A stretch of DNA of 54,279 nt from Xylophilus ampelinus. GTDB taxonomy: Bacteria; Pseudomonadota; Gammaproteobacteria; Burkholderiales; Burkholderiaceae_C. The stretch's first letter is position 1; each line of letters starts with the position of its first letter. The stretch lies in contig NZ_CABFMN010000098.1 of the NCBI RefSeq assembly GCF_901875635.1, positions 1 to 54,279 on the forward strand, read 5' to 3'. Both the position numbers and the translations under genes were made by a program. Under the pieces are notes generated by a model. The model worked only from the letters and a program-made list of their open reading frames with translations, searched no databases and was not told the DNA's origin. Below, in pieces: positions 10,326-20,616 of this stretch.

Positions 10326-11318
10326 TCAATCCGCCTTGATGCCTTGCCGCCGGATCACCTCGGCATAGCGACGGCTGTCGTCCTTCATGACCGCGGCGAA
10401 TTGCTCCACCGACAACGGCGTGGCCTCTGCGCCCAGGCCGTCGATCTGTGCCCGCACGGCCGGCGTCGACAGGATGCGGTTGATCTCGCGGTTGAGCCTG
10501 GCCACCACCTCGGGCGGCGTGCGGGCGGGTGCGTAGATGCCGTGCGTCGTGCCCGCGTCGAAGCCCGGGAGGCCGGCCTCCTCGAGCGTGGGAACGTCCG
10601 GATAGGTGGCCGAGCGCCGCTTGCCGCCGATCGCCAGCACGCGCAGGCGCCCGGACCGCACATGCTGCACTGCGATGCCCGGATCGAAGTAGAAATCGAT
10701 CTGGCCGCCCAGCAGGTCCTGCAGCGCGAGCGACGCACCGCGGTAGGGCACGTGCACCGCATAGACGCCGGCCTGGCTCTTGAGCATCTCGCCTGCCAGG
10801 TGCAGCCCGGTCGCATTTCCCGCCGATCCGTAGCTCAGCTTGCCGGGGTTGGCCTTCAGGTAGGCGATGAACTCGCGCACGTCGCGTGCCGGCAGGTCGG
10901 CCCTCACCACCAGCGTGAGCACCAGCCTGGCCAGCGCCGCCACGGGCGTGAGGTCCCGCTCCGCGTCGTACGGCATTCGGGGGGAGATGAACGGGTTGGT
11001 TGTGATGGCGCTGCCGGCCGTCATGAGCAGCGTGTAGCCGTCGGGTGCGGCCTTCGCGACGGCCTCGGCGCCGATCATGCCGCTGGCACCGGCGCGGTTC
11101 TCCACCACCACCGGCTGGCCCAGGGCCTGCTGCAGCGGCGTGGCGACCATCCGCGCCAGCACGTCGGGCGAGCTCCCCGGCGGGAAATTCACCACGAGGC
11201 GTATCGGCTGCGCCGGCCACGAGGCCTGTGCGAACACGGGCCGTGCGGCGGCCGTCGCCGCGGCGAGTCCGGCGGAAAGAAGCAGGCGACGGCGCAGGTC
11301 CGCGGGCGACTGGGGCAT
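10326..11318 (-). CDS. Bug/TctC-family periplasmic solute-binding protein
   Basis: Bug proteins bind carboxylates for tripartite tricarboxylate transporters. The 330-residue precursor has a twin-Arg-like N-terminus (LRRRLLLSAGLAAATAAARPVFAQ) as signal peptide. The family motifs follow: PIRLVVNFPPGSSPDVLAR, GQPVVVENRAGASGMIGAEAVAKAAPDGYTL in two parts, and VPTLEEAGLPGF. No TctA or TctB membrane gene is in the window. It is the last gene of the ligA-ligB-pobA operon (32 bp after pobA), so an aromatic acid is a reasonable ligand by context. Confidence 0.93.
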   Translation of the reverse strand: MPQSPADLRRRLLLSAGLAAATAAARPVFAQASWPAQPIRLVVNFPPGSSPDVLARMVATPLQQALGQPVVVENRAGASGMIGAEAVAKAAPDGYTLLMTAGSAITTNPFISPRMPYDAERDLTPVAALARLVLTLVVRADLPARDVREFIAYLKANPGKLSYGSAGNATGLHLAGEMLKSQAGVYAVHVPYRGASLALQDLLGGQIDFYFDPGIAVQHVRSGRLRVLAIGGKRRSATYPDVPTLEEAGLPGFDAGTTHGIYAPARTPPEVVARLNREINRILSTPAVRAQIDGLGAEATPLSVEQFAAVMKDDSRRYAEVIRRQGIKAD

Positions 11319-11350
11319 CGTGCACTCCGGGTTGAAGGTAGGTGGGGCCG

Positions 11351-13742
<2,392 letters not shown>

Positions 13743-13817
13743 GTCGAATCCTTTGCCAGACGTGATCGATGCGATCGTTCATCTCGATGTGTTCGATCCA
13801 GTCTAGGAGCCGCCCCC

Positions 13818-13838
13818 ATAGTTCATCTATAGAACTAT
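13818..13838. promoter_or_regulatory. Palindromic operator between ligA and the MarR gene
   Basis: ATAGTTC (13818-13824) and GAACTAT (13832-13838) form a perfect inverted repeat with a 7-bp spacer, ATCTATA. Size and AT-richness fit a MarR-family site. It overlaps the predicted -10 region of the ligA promoter, so binding would block transcription. Confidence 0.65.
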
Positions 13839-13856
13839 CGCAAGCGCACTTGTCAA
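13826..13856 (-). promoter_or_regulatory. Predicted ligA promoter
   Basis: On the minus strand a consensus -35 TTGACA occupies 13856-13851. The -10 is either TCTATA (17-bp spacing) or TATAGA (19-bp spacing), both inside the palindromic operator. The ligA start at 13742 would have a leader of about 80 nt. Confidence 0.5.
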
Positions 13857-13903
13857 AGGTCCTGCGGGTGCTGACACTGGCGTGGCCCACCCCACCTCCC
13901 ACG

Positions 13904-14419
13904 ATGTCGTTCAGCCACCCCCAAAGCGTCGAAGACCTGCTGACCTTCCGCGTCAACCGCCTCATGGCCTCTGCGGGTGCACTGGTCACCCGCCTGTGCG
14001 AAGGGCGCTACGGCATCACGCGCCGCGAATGGCGGCTGATCTGCCTGCTGGCCGAGCAAGGAGCGATGTCACCGTCGGAACTGGCCGTGCGCTCGCACCT
14101 CCCGCGCGGGCCCGTGTCCAAGCACATCCGCGACCTGGCGGACAAGCGGCTGCTCATCAAGCGCCCGGTGGCGGGCGACATGCGCCGCGCGCGCCTCGAG
14201 CTGACCGCCGAGGGGCGGCGCATCCATGCCCAGCTCTTCCCGCAGTCGGAGCACTTCCACCGCCAGGTCCTGCAGGCGCTCACGCCGGCCGAACTCACGG
14301 CATTCGACAGTGCGCTGAGCCGCCTGACCGAGGCGGCCGACCGGCTGCTGGCCGCGCAGCCTCCCCTTGCCAAGGCCGACCGACGCCATGGCGGCAGCCG
14401 GCGGGTGGCGGCGAGCTAG
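13904..14419 (+). CDS. MarR-family transcriptional regulator
   Basis: The 171-residue protein has a winged helix-turn-helix: GITRREWRLICLLAEQGAMSPSELA, then LPRGPVSKHIRDLADKRLLIKRP and a wing with Arg-rich DMRRARLELT. The ATG at 13904 is preferred because the upstream part of the frame (to 13769) runs through the operator and promoter region. It is divergent from ligA with 161 bp between starts. By position it should control the ligAB-pobA-tctC operon, probably as a repressor released by an aromatic acid. The C-terminus (residues 155-171) is basic and probably disordered. Confidence 0.88.
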   Translation: MSFSHPQSVEDLLTFRVNRLMASAGALVTRLCEGRYGITRREWRLICLLAEQGAMSPSELAVRSHLPRGPVSKHIRDLADKRLLIKRPVAGDMRRARLELTAEGRRIHAQLFPQSEHFHRQVLQALTPAELTAFDSALSRLTEAADRLLAAQPPLAKADRRHGGSRRVAAS

Positions 14420-14495
14420 TGGCCGCCCGTTCGCTGGGGTCGCGACGGGGACGCCTCTTCTTTCGACGCGCGCCGCGCGGCGGCGGTCCCCGGCC

Positions 14496-15326
14496 CTACC
14501 GGCCTCTGAACACCGGCTCGCGCTTTTCCACGAAAGCCTGCGCGGCCTCGCGGTGGTCCTCGGTCTGGCCGCAATGGATGTGGTGCGTGGCCTCGAGGTC
14601 GAGGCAGTCGTCGATGTCGCCGCCGGCCAGCGCGCGATTGAGGTTTTCCTTCATGTAGCGGTAGGCCACCGTGGGGCCGGCCGCCAGGCGGCGGGCGATC
14701 TCGTGCGTGCGCTCGGCCAGTTCTTCGGGCGCGCAGACCCAGTTCGTCAGGCCCAGGCGCAGCGCCTCGTCGGCGCTCACGCGCTCGGACAGCAGGTACA
14801 GCTCGCGCGCCTTCGCCGCGCCCACGAGCTGGGTCATGAAATACGTGCCCCCGTAGTCGCCCGAGAAGCCGACGCGCGCGAAGGCGGTGGTGAGGATCGC
14901 CGTGCTTGCCATGATGCGCAGGTCGCAGGCCAGCGCGAGCGCCAGGCCGGCACCGGCGGCCGGGCCGGGCAGTGCGGCGATCGTGGGCTTGGGCATCTTG
15001 AACAGCTTGCCCGCGGTGGCGCGCTGGTTCACGCGCTGCACGTGGATCGCTTCGTCGATGGTGAGCGCGCCCACCGTGCCGTCGCCCGCGGCGGCCATGC
15101 CCTTGACGTCGCCGCCCGCACAGAAGCCCTTGCCCGCACCCGTGAGCACGATGCACTTCACGGCCGGGTTGAGCTCGGCGGCGGCAAGCTGCTGCGCCAG
15201 CGCCTGGTTCATGGCGCGCGACATGGCGTTGCGCGCATCGGGGCGGTTCAGCGTGAGGGTGAGCACGCCGGCGTCGAGCGTGGCGAGCAGGTCCGGCGTG
15301 CCGGTGTCGAGGGTCTGAGAGGTCAT
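14496..15326 (-). CDS. Enoyl-CoA hydratase/isomerase (crotonase) family protein
   Basis: The 276-residue crotonase has the CoA-binding and oxyanion motifs ARNAMSRAMN, GAGKGFCAGGDVKGM and ALPGPAAGAGLALALACDLR. At the position of the second catalytic Glu of enoyl-CoA hydratase the sequence reads GFSGDYGGTYF. Asp-Tyr-Gly-Gly there, with no obvious first Glu, is closer to PaaG-type isomerases than to classical hydratases. The exact substrate is unknown. An 86-bp gap with a terminator-like hairpin separates it from the MaoC-like gene upstream. Confidence 0.85.
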   Translation of the reverse strand: MTSQTLDTGTPDLLATLDAGVLTLTLNRPDARNAMSRAMNQALAQQLAAAELNPAVKCIVLTGAGKGFCAGGDVKGMAAAGDGTVGALTIDEAIHVQRVNQRATAGKLFKMPKPTIAALPGPAAGAGLALALACDLRIMASTAILTTAFARVGFSGDYGGTYFMTQLVGAAKARELYLLSERVSADEALRLGLTNWVCAPEELAERTHEIARRLAAGPTVAYRYMKENLNRALAGGDIDDCLDLEATHHIHCGQTEDHREAAQAFVEKREPVFRGR

Positions 15327-15369
15327 CGGTGTCTCCGTGAAGCGCGCGTGGCCCGGAAGCGGCCACACC

Positions 15370-15398
15370 AGAAAACAGGGGCCGCATCGCGCGGCCCC
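15370..15398 (-). terminator. Hairpin with T-rich tail after the MaoC-like gene
   Basis: GGGGCCGC (15378-15385) and GCGGCCCC (15391-15398) form a perfect 8-bp stem with a 5-nt loop. On the minus strand the stem is followed by TGTTTTC. It begins 15 nt after the MaoC-like stop. It may attenuate transcription into the crotonase gene. Confidence 0.5.
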
Positions 15399-15412
15399 GA
15401 CAGGGCGAACGC

Positions 15413-16360
15413 TCAGGCCGCGAGGCCCAGCGCCTTGGCCTCGGCTTCGTAGTGCGGATACGAGGCCTTCATGGTCGCCCCGTTGAGGATCATCTCGGCC
15501 ACCAGCTTGCGCGTACCGGCCTCGTAGACCTTGGTCAGAACCCACACCGACTCGGTGCGCGCGCTCTCGCTCAGCGCGACGATCTCGCGCTCGAGTTCGT
15601 AATCCTGGTCGACGAAGAGGGGCCCGGCGATGCGGCGGATCTGCTGCCCCGCGAACAGCCCCACGGCGGGCTTGCGGCCACCCAATTGCGCATCGGCAAT
15701 GGTCGAGCCCAGCAGCACGCTGACCATCTCGGTCGGGATGATCGGCCGGCCCCAGGGCGAGGTTGCGCCGCCTTCGGGCGTGTACCAGGCGCAGCGCTCG
15801 GTGATCACCGCCAGCTTGTCGGCCAGCGTGAAGGGGTAGTGGTCGCCCATGTGCTGGTCGAAACCCATGCGGATCGTCTCGGGCACCGCACCGCGCTGGC
15901 CCACCTTCAGGTCGCGATTGATCACCAGCCCCGTCGGCGGACGCAGCTTGGCCATGCGCTGCTCCAGCTCGTGCGGCTGCGCGGACTCGCCGACGGACGC
16001 GGAACCGGTCAGCACCGGCGTGCCGTCGGCCTTCTCGGCGTGGATGCGCACGAAGGTCGCGCCGGGCGCGGGCACCTCGACGAAGGCGCGCACCGACTCG
16101 CCCTCGACCACCATGGTCTGGTAGTGGGCGCTGATGCAGCCGGTCTCGAACCAGGCCGCGCCGAAGAGCTGAAACAGCAAGGGATCGAACTGGCTGAAAT
16201 GCGTCGGCCCTTCGATGGGGCCGGCGCGCAGCCCCAGGCCCTCGGCCATGGCGTCGTCGTGGATGGATTTGTGGCCGTCGTACTTCTGGTCGGCCAGCAT
16301 CTGGCGCGGCTGGCGCAGGGCGCCGCAAAGCATCGGTGTCGAGGTGAAGGGAGAGGTCAT
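15413..16360 (-). CDS. MaoC-like hot-dog hydratase/dehydratase protein
   Basis: The 315-residue product looks like a double hot-dog protein of the MaoC/FAS1-dehydratase type. An N-terminal half contains AMAEGLGLRAGPIEGPTHFSQFDPLLF (the substrate-gating region in this family) and a C-terminal half contains RCAWYTPEGG. I cannot place it in a characterised subfamily. The start ATG at 16360 is preceded by a purine-rich stretch (minus strand GAGGTGAAGGGAGAGGTC reads on the complementary strand, so the ribosome site is weak). Pairing with the crotonase suggests a CoA-thioester degradation step, perhaps of an aromatic-side-chain acid. Confidence 0.7.
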   Translation of the reverse strand: MTSPFTSTPMLCGALRQPRQMLADQKYDGHKSIHDDAMAEGLGLRAGPIEGPTHFSQFDPLLFQLFGAAWFETGCISAHYQTMVVEGESVRAFVEVPAPGATFVRIHAEKADGTPVLTGSASVGESAQPHELEQRMAKLRPPTGLVINRDLKVGQRGAVPETIRMGFDQHMGDHYPFTLADKLAVITERCAWYTPEGGATSPWGRPIIPTEMVSVLLGSTIADAQLGGRKPAVGLFAGQQIRRIAGPLFVDQDYELEREIVALSESARTESVWVLTKVYEAGTRKLVAEMILNGATMKASYPHYEAEAKALGLAA

Positions 16361-16514
16361 GCGGTTCGCAGCATTGAAGGCAGAGGCCGCGCGACGCGGA
16401 GGGTCGCAGCGCCACGCGGCCCGCGATGGTGACGCATCGCCTGCGGCCGGGCTGTCACCCATGCGCCTGGCGGCCGGGCCGAACGAATGGGGACGACATT
16501 GGCCGAACAGCCAG

Positions 16515-16544
16515 TTGCGAGCGGCCGCTGCCGCTTCCTAGAAT
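16515..16544 (+). promoter_or_regulatory. Predicted promoter of the small exported protein
   Basis: TTGCGA (16515-16520) and TAGAAT (16539-16544) are spaced by 18 bp and fit sigma-70. The start codon of the exported protein lies 27 nt after the -10 box. Confidence 0.5.
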
Positions 16545-16570
16545 TTCACGACACCTCTCTGGAGCCTGCG

Positions 16571-16945
16571 ATGAAGTCTGCATGGATCGCCCTCTGCCTG
16601 TGTCTTCCACTTGCGTGTGCAGCGCAGGCGCCCAACCCTTGGGACGGCAAGTGGAAGGTCGACTTCAAGACCGAGCGTGGCACGCCCCGCGACGGGACCG
16701 TGACGGTCGCGGGCGATGCCGGCACCTGGGACCTCAACGTGGTGCAGCGAAACGACCCCTGCGCAGGCCGTGCCTACCCGATCGAGGTGCAGGTCGCGAC
16801 GGCAGATCAACTGGTCTTCAAGGTCGCACGTTCAAAGACGCTTGCCAGCTGCCAAGACAACACCATGCGCCTCAAGGCCAACGGCACGAACACGCTGGAG
16901 GGGACGCTGTTCAACCAGCCCTTTGTGCTGACCCGGATGAATTAG
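16571..16945 (+). CDS. Small exported protein of unknown function
   Basis: This 124-residue precursor begins MKSAWIALCLCLPLACAAQA, a clear signal peptide. The mature part reads PWDGKWKVDFKTERGTPRDGTVTV and looks like a small beta-barrel or sandwich with two Cys (NDPCAGR and LASCQDN), possibly disulfide-bonded. The ATG at 16571 is chosen over an in-frame upstream ATG (16487) because it sits exactly at the signal peptide and follows a GGAG at 16561-16564. It has the same general layout (short exported domain, two Cys) as the orphan in the gsp operon, but no clear sequence similarity was seen by eye. Confidence 0.8.
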   Translation: MKSAWIALCLCLPLACAAQAPNPWDGKWKVDFKTERGTPRDGTVTVAGDAGTWDLNVVQRNDPCAGRAYPIEVQVATADQLVFKVARSKTLASCQDNTMRLKANGTNTLEGTLFNQPFVLTRMN

Positions 16946-17065
16946 GGATTCGCCGCCCAGGCAGCCCCACGGCAACGCCTTGCCTGCAAAAAGACCGTCT
17001 GGCCGACGACCGCCGACGGATAGATCGGCCTGCCCAGCACCAGCCGGGTCCGTTCGCGGCGCGAC

Positions 17066-17788
17066 CTAGGACGGGGTGAAGATGTCATCCAGATCGGCTG
17101 TGCGCCCGGATGGCAACTGGAGCACCAGCGACTCCTGGATGTGGTGCAGATGGTGCAGCATGGTGCGCCGCGCGCCCTGGGCATCGCCCTTTTCGAAGGC
17201 GCGCAGCAGATCTTCGTGATCGCAGTCGGGGCAGGTCTTCGCCAGCGGCCGATCGTAGAGCGTGATGATGAGGCTCGTACGCGAAACCATCTCGACGATG
17301 ATCTTCTCGAGAATCGGATTGCCCGCCATCTGCGCGATCAGCACGTGGTATTCGCCCGAGAGCCGAATCGTCGCGGGGCGGTCTCCTCGCTTGCGTGCAG
17401 CGCCCTCATCGTCGATGTGCTGGCGAAGCCTCGCGATGGAATCAGGCGTTGCCTTCTCGGCGAGCGTTGCTGCCACTTCGGGTTCGACGATGCGTCGAGT
17501 CTGCAGGACGTGCAGCGCCTCTTCCGGCGACGGGCTTGCCACGAAGGCGCCGCGGTTCGGAATGAGCGTCACGAGCTTGTCGTGGGCCAGGCGGCCAAGG
17601 ACCTGCCGAATGCGCGAGCGGCTCACACCCGTCAGCTCGACCAGCCGTTCCTCGCCCAGCTTGGTGCCGGCGGGCAGGCGCTGTTCCAGCATGGCCCTGA
17701 GCAGCGAATCGTAGATCTGATCGATCGTGCCCTTGGCCGAGGGCGATGAACTCTGGCTGGCCTCGGTGGCGGTTGGTTGGGATTGCAT
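17066..17788 (-). CDS. GntR-family regulator with FCD domain
   Basis: The 240-residue protein has a winged-helix domain (IYDSLLRAMLEQRLPAGTKLGEERLVELTGVSRSRIRQVLGRLAHDKLV in overlapping pieces, residues 24-72) and an FCD ligand domain. The FCD part shows EYHVLIAQMAGNPIL and paired His (HHLHHIQ), which in this family bind a metal and a carboxylate effector. It lies 64 bp downstream of the hydroxyacid dehydrogenase at the 3' end of the oxygenase/ABC cluster and probably regulates it. Its own ribosome site (AGGAG) is in that gap. Confidence 0.9.
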   Translation of the reverse strand: MQSQPTATEASQSSSPSAKGTIDQIYDSLLRAMLEQRLPAGTKLGEERLVELTGVSRSRIRQVLGRLAHDKLVTLIPNRGAFVASPSPEEALHVLQTRRIVEPEVAATLAEKATPDSIARLRQHIDDEGAARKRGDRPATIRLSGEYHVLIAQMAGNPILEKIIVEMVSRTSLIITLYDRPLAKTCPDCDHEDLLRAFEKGDAQGARRTMLHHLHHIQESLVLQLPSGRTADLDDIFTPS

Positions 17789-17852
17789 CGCTGGTTCTCC
17801 TGGTTGTTCTTGCGTTGTCAGTCTGGCCGGATGGGCCGCCCTTCAAGGTCCT

Positions 17853-18776
17853 TCAGGCATTGAAATGAGCCTTCAACCGCCGAACGGTCTCTTCGACCAC
17901 GGTGCGGTAGGCCTCGTGGGTCTTACCGCCGCAATGGGCCTGGAGAACGGTCGTGCTGCTGCCGACGAGGCCGGCGGGCACTTCCGGCTCGTTCTCGAAG
18001 ACGTCGAGCGCGGCACCTGCGATCCGGCCCTCCTCCAGCACCCGGACAAGGGCGTCTTCATCGACCACGGTGCCGCGGCCGACGCTCACGAGGTACCCAC
18101 GAGAACCCAGCGCGTCCAGAACCCTTCCGTCCACCACATGGCGAGTTGCATGGCCACCGGGCAGCGCACTGACCAGGAAATCGGATGCCTCGGCCAGCCG
18201 CACCACGTCGGGAACGTGCGTCCACGGTACGCCTGCCACCGGCCGCCGCGAGAAGTACGAGACCTCCATATCGAAGGCGGCCGCACGCCGGGCCAGGTGC
18301 TGGCCGATGGACCCCATGCCCAGAATGCCCAACCGACGGCCGCTCACCCGGTGTCCGAGGATCGATCGGGTCTCGCTCCACCGACCCTCGCGCACCATCC
18401 GGTCGCCGTGGATCAATCCGCGTGCCAGTGCAAGCACGAGCCCGAAGGCGAGTTCGGCGACGTCGATGGCGTTGAATCCGACGCCGTCGAGGACGGGAAT
18501 GCCCCGCTGCGCCGCGGCGTCGAGGTCGACCGAATCCGTCCCTGCGCCCAGGTTGATGATCAGCGAAAGTCTCGGGAGCCTGTCGAGCAGCGCGCGATCC
18601 GTCGGCGGGCCGCCGCTGTGGCACAGCAGCGCCTGGACGCCATCTCCCAGGCGGTCGATGGCGCCCTGCGGGTCGGCCTCGAGATGCAGTGCATGGACGA
18701 CGAAGGGCGCCGGAATCGCGGCGCGCAGTTCATCGGCAAGCCACGGCCCTGATTGCAGGACGTGAATGGGCGTCAC
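17853..18776 (-). CDS. D-2-hydroxyacid dehydrogenase, NAD(P)-dependent
   Basis: The 307-residue protein has the Rossmann motif LGILGMGSIGQHLARR (about residues 143-158), the family Arg in VSVGRGTVVDE, the Glu-containing DVFENEPEVP and a His in LQAHCGGKTHE. The start is the GTG at 18776, 4 bp after the stop of the upstream oxygenase. It would reduce a 2-oxo acid or oxidise a D-2-hydroxy acid. In this cluster it could process the product of the oxygenases, but the substrate is unknown. Confidence 0.9.
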   Translation of the reverse strand: MTPIHVLQSGPWLADELRAAIPAPFVVHALHLEADPQGAIDRLGDGVQALLCHSGGPPTDRALLDRLPRLSLIINLGAGTDSVDLDAAAQRGIPVLDGVGFNAIDVAELAFGLVLALARGLIHGDRMVREGRWSETRSILGHRVSGRRLGILGMGSIGQHLARRAAAFDMEVSYFSRRPVAGVPWTHVPDVVRLAEASDFLVSALPGGHATRHVVDGRVLDALGSRGYLVSVGRGTVVDEDALVRVLEEGRIAGAALDVFENEPEVPAGLVGSSTTVLQAHCGGKTHEAYRTVVEETVRRLKAHFNA

Positions 18777-18780
18777 GACT

Positions 18781-19755
18781 TCAGGCAACAACTTCCTTGA
18801 GCTCCTGGTTGATGTGGTGATAGCTGCGCGATTTGTGCCACTCGATGTACTCCAGCGAGGTCTGGGTCGGGAACCGCGGCGGGTTTCCCTCGCTGGTGCA
18901 CGACGGAATGCAGACCATCGGAAATTCGGGGTCGGGGTGACAGAAGTAGGGGATCGCGTAGCGCTCGGTGTTGGAAAGGTTGTAGGCGCGGTGCGGCGTC
19001 GAGAGGAAGCGGCCGTTGGACCAGCGATGGAGCATGTCGCCGGTGTTGACCACGAAGGTTCCATCGATCGCGGGCGCATCGATCCATTCGCCTTGCTGGC
19101 TCATCAACTGCAGCCCGGCAACCTTGTTCTGTGCGAGCAGCGTGATGAAGCTCGAATCGGTGTGCGGCGCGACGCCGTAGCTGCCTTCACCGTATTCCAT
19201 CTCGGGGTAGTGCGTGAGCCGCAGGGTGGACATGGATTCCCCGAAGGCTCCGCTGAAGAAGTCGGCCGGCATGTCCAGCGCCAGGGCGTAGACCGGCAGC
19301 AGCCGGCCCACGAGCTCGTCCATGGCCTTGTAGTAGGCCAGAACCGTCTCCTTGAAACCCGGAAGACCCTCGGGCCACACGTTCGCAGTGCGCTGGGGAA
19401 AGCCGAACTTCGGGTGCGTCGGCGGGATCTCACGCTGCAGGAAGAAGGCCTCGTTCTCGTTGGGCTTGCTCTTGCCGGCCAGCCCCGAGGTGCGGGTGGT
19501 GCTGCCGTGCACGGGCATGTAGCCCTGCATGTTCTCGTTGACCCGGATCTTGAGCTTCTGCTCGAGGGGTTGATCGTGGAAGCGCCGGGCCGCGGCGAAG
19601 GTGGCGTCGACCAGCGCCTGGTCCACCCCATGGCCCTTGATGTAGAGGAAGCCGATGTTCTCGCAGGCATGTCGCAGTTGCGCCGCTGCGCCGGCGCGCG
19701 CGGTGTCGTTGCCCGCGAATGCGGCCTGGAGGTCGATGACCGGAATGTGTGTCAC
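18781..19755 (-). CDS. Isopenicillin-N-synthase-like 2-oxoglutarate/Fe(II) oxygenase (1)
   Basis: The 324-residue non-haem iron oxygenase starts MTHIPVIDLQAAF as usual in this family. Iron ligands are visible as His198, Asp200 (GVAPHTDSSF) and His255 (STPHRAY). Arg265 (ERYAIPYF) sits where 2-oxoglutarate is normally bound, although the usual R-x-S is R-x-A here. It lies between the ABC ATPase and the dehydrogenase, on the same strand and closely spaced. It is a paralogue of the oxygenase at 25223-26239. The substrate is unknown. Confidence 0.9.
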   Translation of the reverse strand: MTHIPVIDLQAAFAGNDTARAGAAAQLRHACENIGFLYIKGHGVDQALVDATFAAARRFHDQPLEQKLKIRVNENMQGYMPVHGSTTRTSGLAGKSKPNENEAFFLQREIPPTHPKFGFPQRTANVWPEGLPGFKETVLAYYKAMDELVGRLLPVYALALDMPADFFSGAFGESMSTLRLTHYPEMEYGEGSYGVAPHTDSSFITLLAQNKVAGLQLMSQQGEWIDAPAIDGTFVVNTGDMLHRWSNGRFLSTPHRAYNLSNTERYAIPYFCHPDPEFPMVCIPSCTSEGNPPRFPTQTSLEYIEWHKSRSYHHINQELKEVVA

Positions 19756-19791
19756 TTGCAGTCCTTGTTGAAAGGTCTCGGCGCCGACACG

Positions 19792-20616
19792 TCATGCCGG
19801 CACGAGCAGCTCAGGCTCGTCCAGGCGGGACGAGCCGATGAGTTCGGCGGTGTAGCTGTGCTGCGGCGCCGTGAGCACGGACACGGCGTCGGCCATCTCC
19901 ACGATCCGTCCCCGGAGCATCACCGCCACATCGTCTGCGATCTCTGCCGCCGCGCCCAGATCGTGGGTCACGAAGATCATTCCCATGTCCAGCTCATGCT
20001 GGAGTTCCCGCAGCAGCAGCAGGATCTGGATCTGCACGGTGGTGTCCAGTGCGGTGGTCGGCTCGTCGGCCAACAGCAGGGATGGCCTGCAGGACAGCGC
20101 CAGGGCGATCATCACGCGCTGGCGCAGGCCGCCGGACAGTTCGTGGGGATAGGCATCCAGCCGCCGCCTGGCGGACGGGATGCGCACCATGTCGAACAGT
20201 TCGAGTGCACGCGCCTGCGCCTCCTTGCGGCTGCAGCCCGTGTGGCGGCGCACGACCTGCAGGATGGTGTGCCCGACCGTGCACACGGGATCGAACGCCG
20301 ACATCGGCTCCTGAAAGACCATCGAGATGCGCGAGCCGCGCAACTGCCGAAGCTGCGCGGGCGACATCTTCAGGATGTCCTGCCCCTCGAACTCGACCGT
20401 GCCGGCGACGCCCTGCAGATTGCCCGGCAGCAAGCGCATGACGCTCTTGAGCGTGACGCTCTTGCCCGAGCCCGATTCGCCGAGCAGGCAGAGCGTGCGA
20501 CCGCGGTGCACCTCGAAGGACACCCCCTGGACGGCCGCCAACGGGCCATGGCGTCCCTGGAAGCTCACCTCCAGATCCTTGACGCGCAGAAGGGTGGGCA
20601 GCGACGCAGCCGTCAC
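19792..20616 (-). CDS. Oligopeptide-type ABC importer ATPase (DppD-like)
   Basis: The 274-residue ATPase has Walker [13 protein letters not shown], signature [15 protein letters not shown], Walker [13 protein letters not shown] and the switch THDL. It starts at the GTG (20616) overlapping the stop of the preceding ATPase (GTGA). DppD-type proteins usually carry a C-terminal Cys-containing extension binding a [4Fe-4S] cluster and the motif of an oligopeptide ABC transporter; here the protein ends soon after [11 protein letters not shown], so that extension is shortened. It pairs with the ATPase at 20613-21725. Confidence 0.9.
   Translation of the reverse strand: MTAASLPTLLRVKDLEVSFQGRHGPLAAVQGVSFEVHRGRTLCLLGESGSGKSVTLKSVMRLLPGNLQGVAGTVEFEGQDILKMSPAQLRQLRGSRISMVFQEPMSAFDPVCTVGHTILQVVRRHTGCSRKEAQARALELFDMVRIPSARRRLDAYPHELSGGLRQRVMIALALSCRPSLLLADEPTTALDTTVQIQILLLLRELQHELDMGMIFVTHDLGAAAEIADDVAVMLRGRIVEMADAVSVLTAPQHSYTAELIGSSRLDEPELLVPA

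Noticed and set aside
16966..16990. GGCAA-CGCC-TTGCC hairpin near AAAAA as a terminator
   Set aside because: The A-run is on the wrong side for the minus strand and gives no U-tract on the plus strand.
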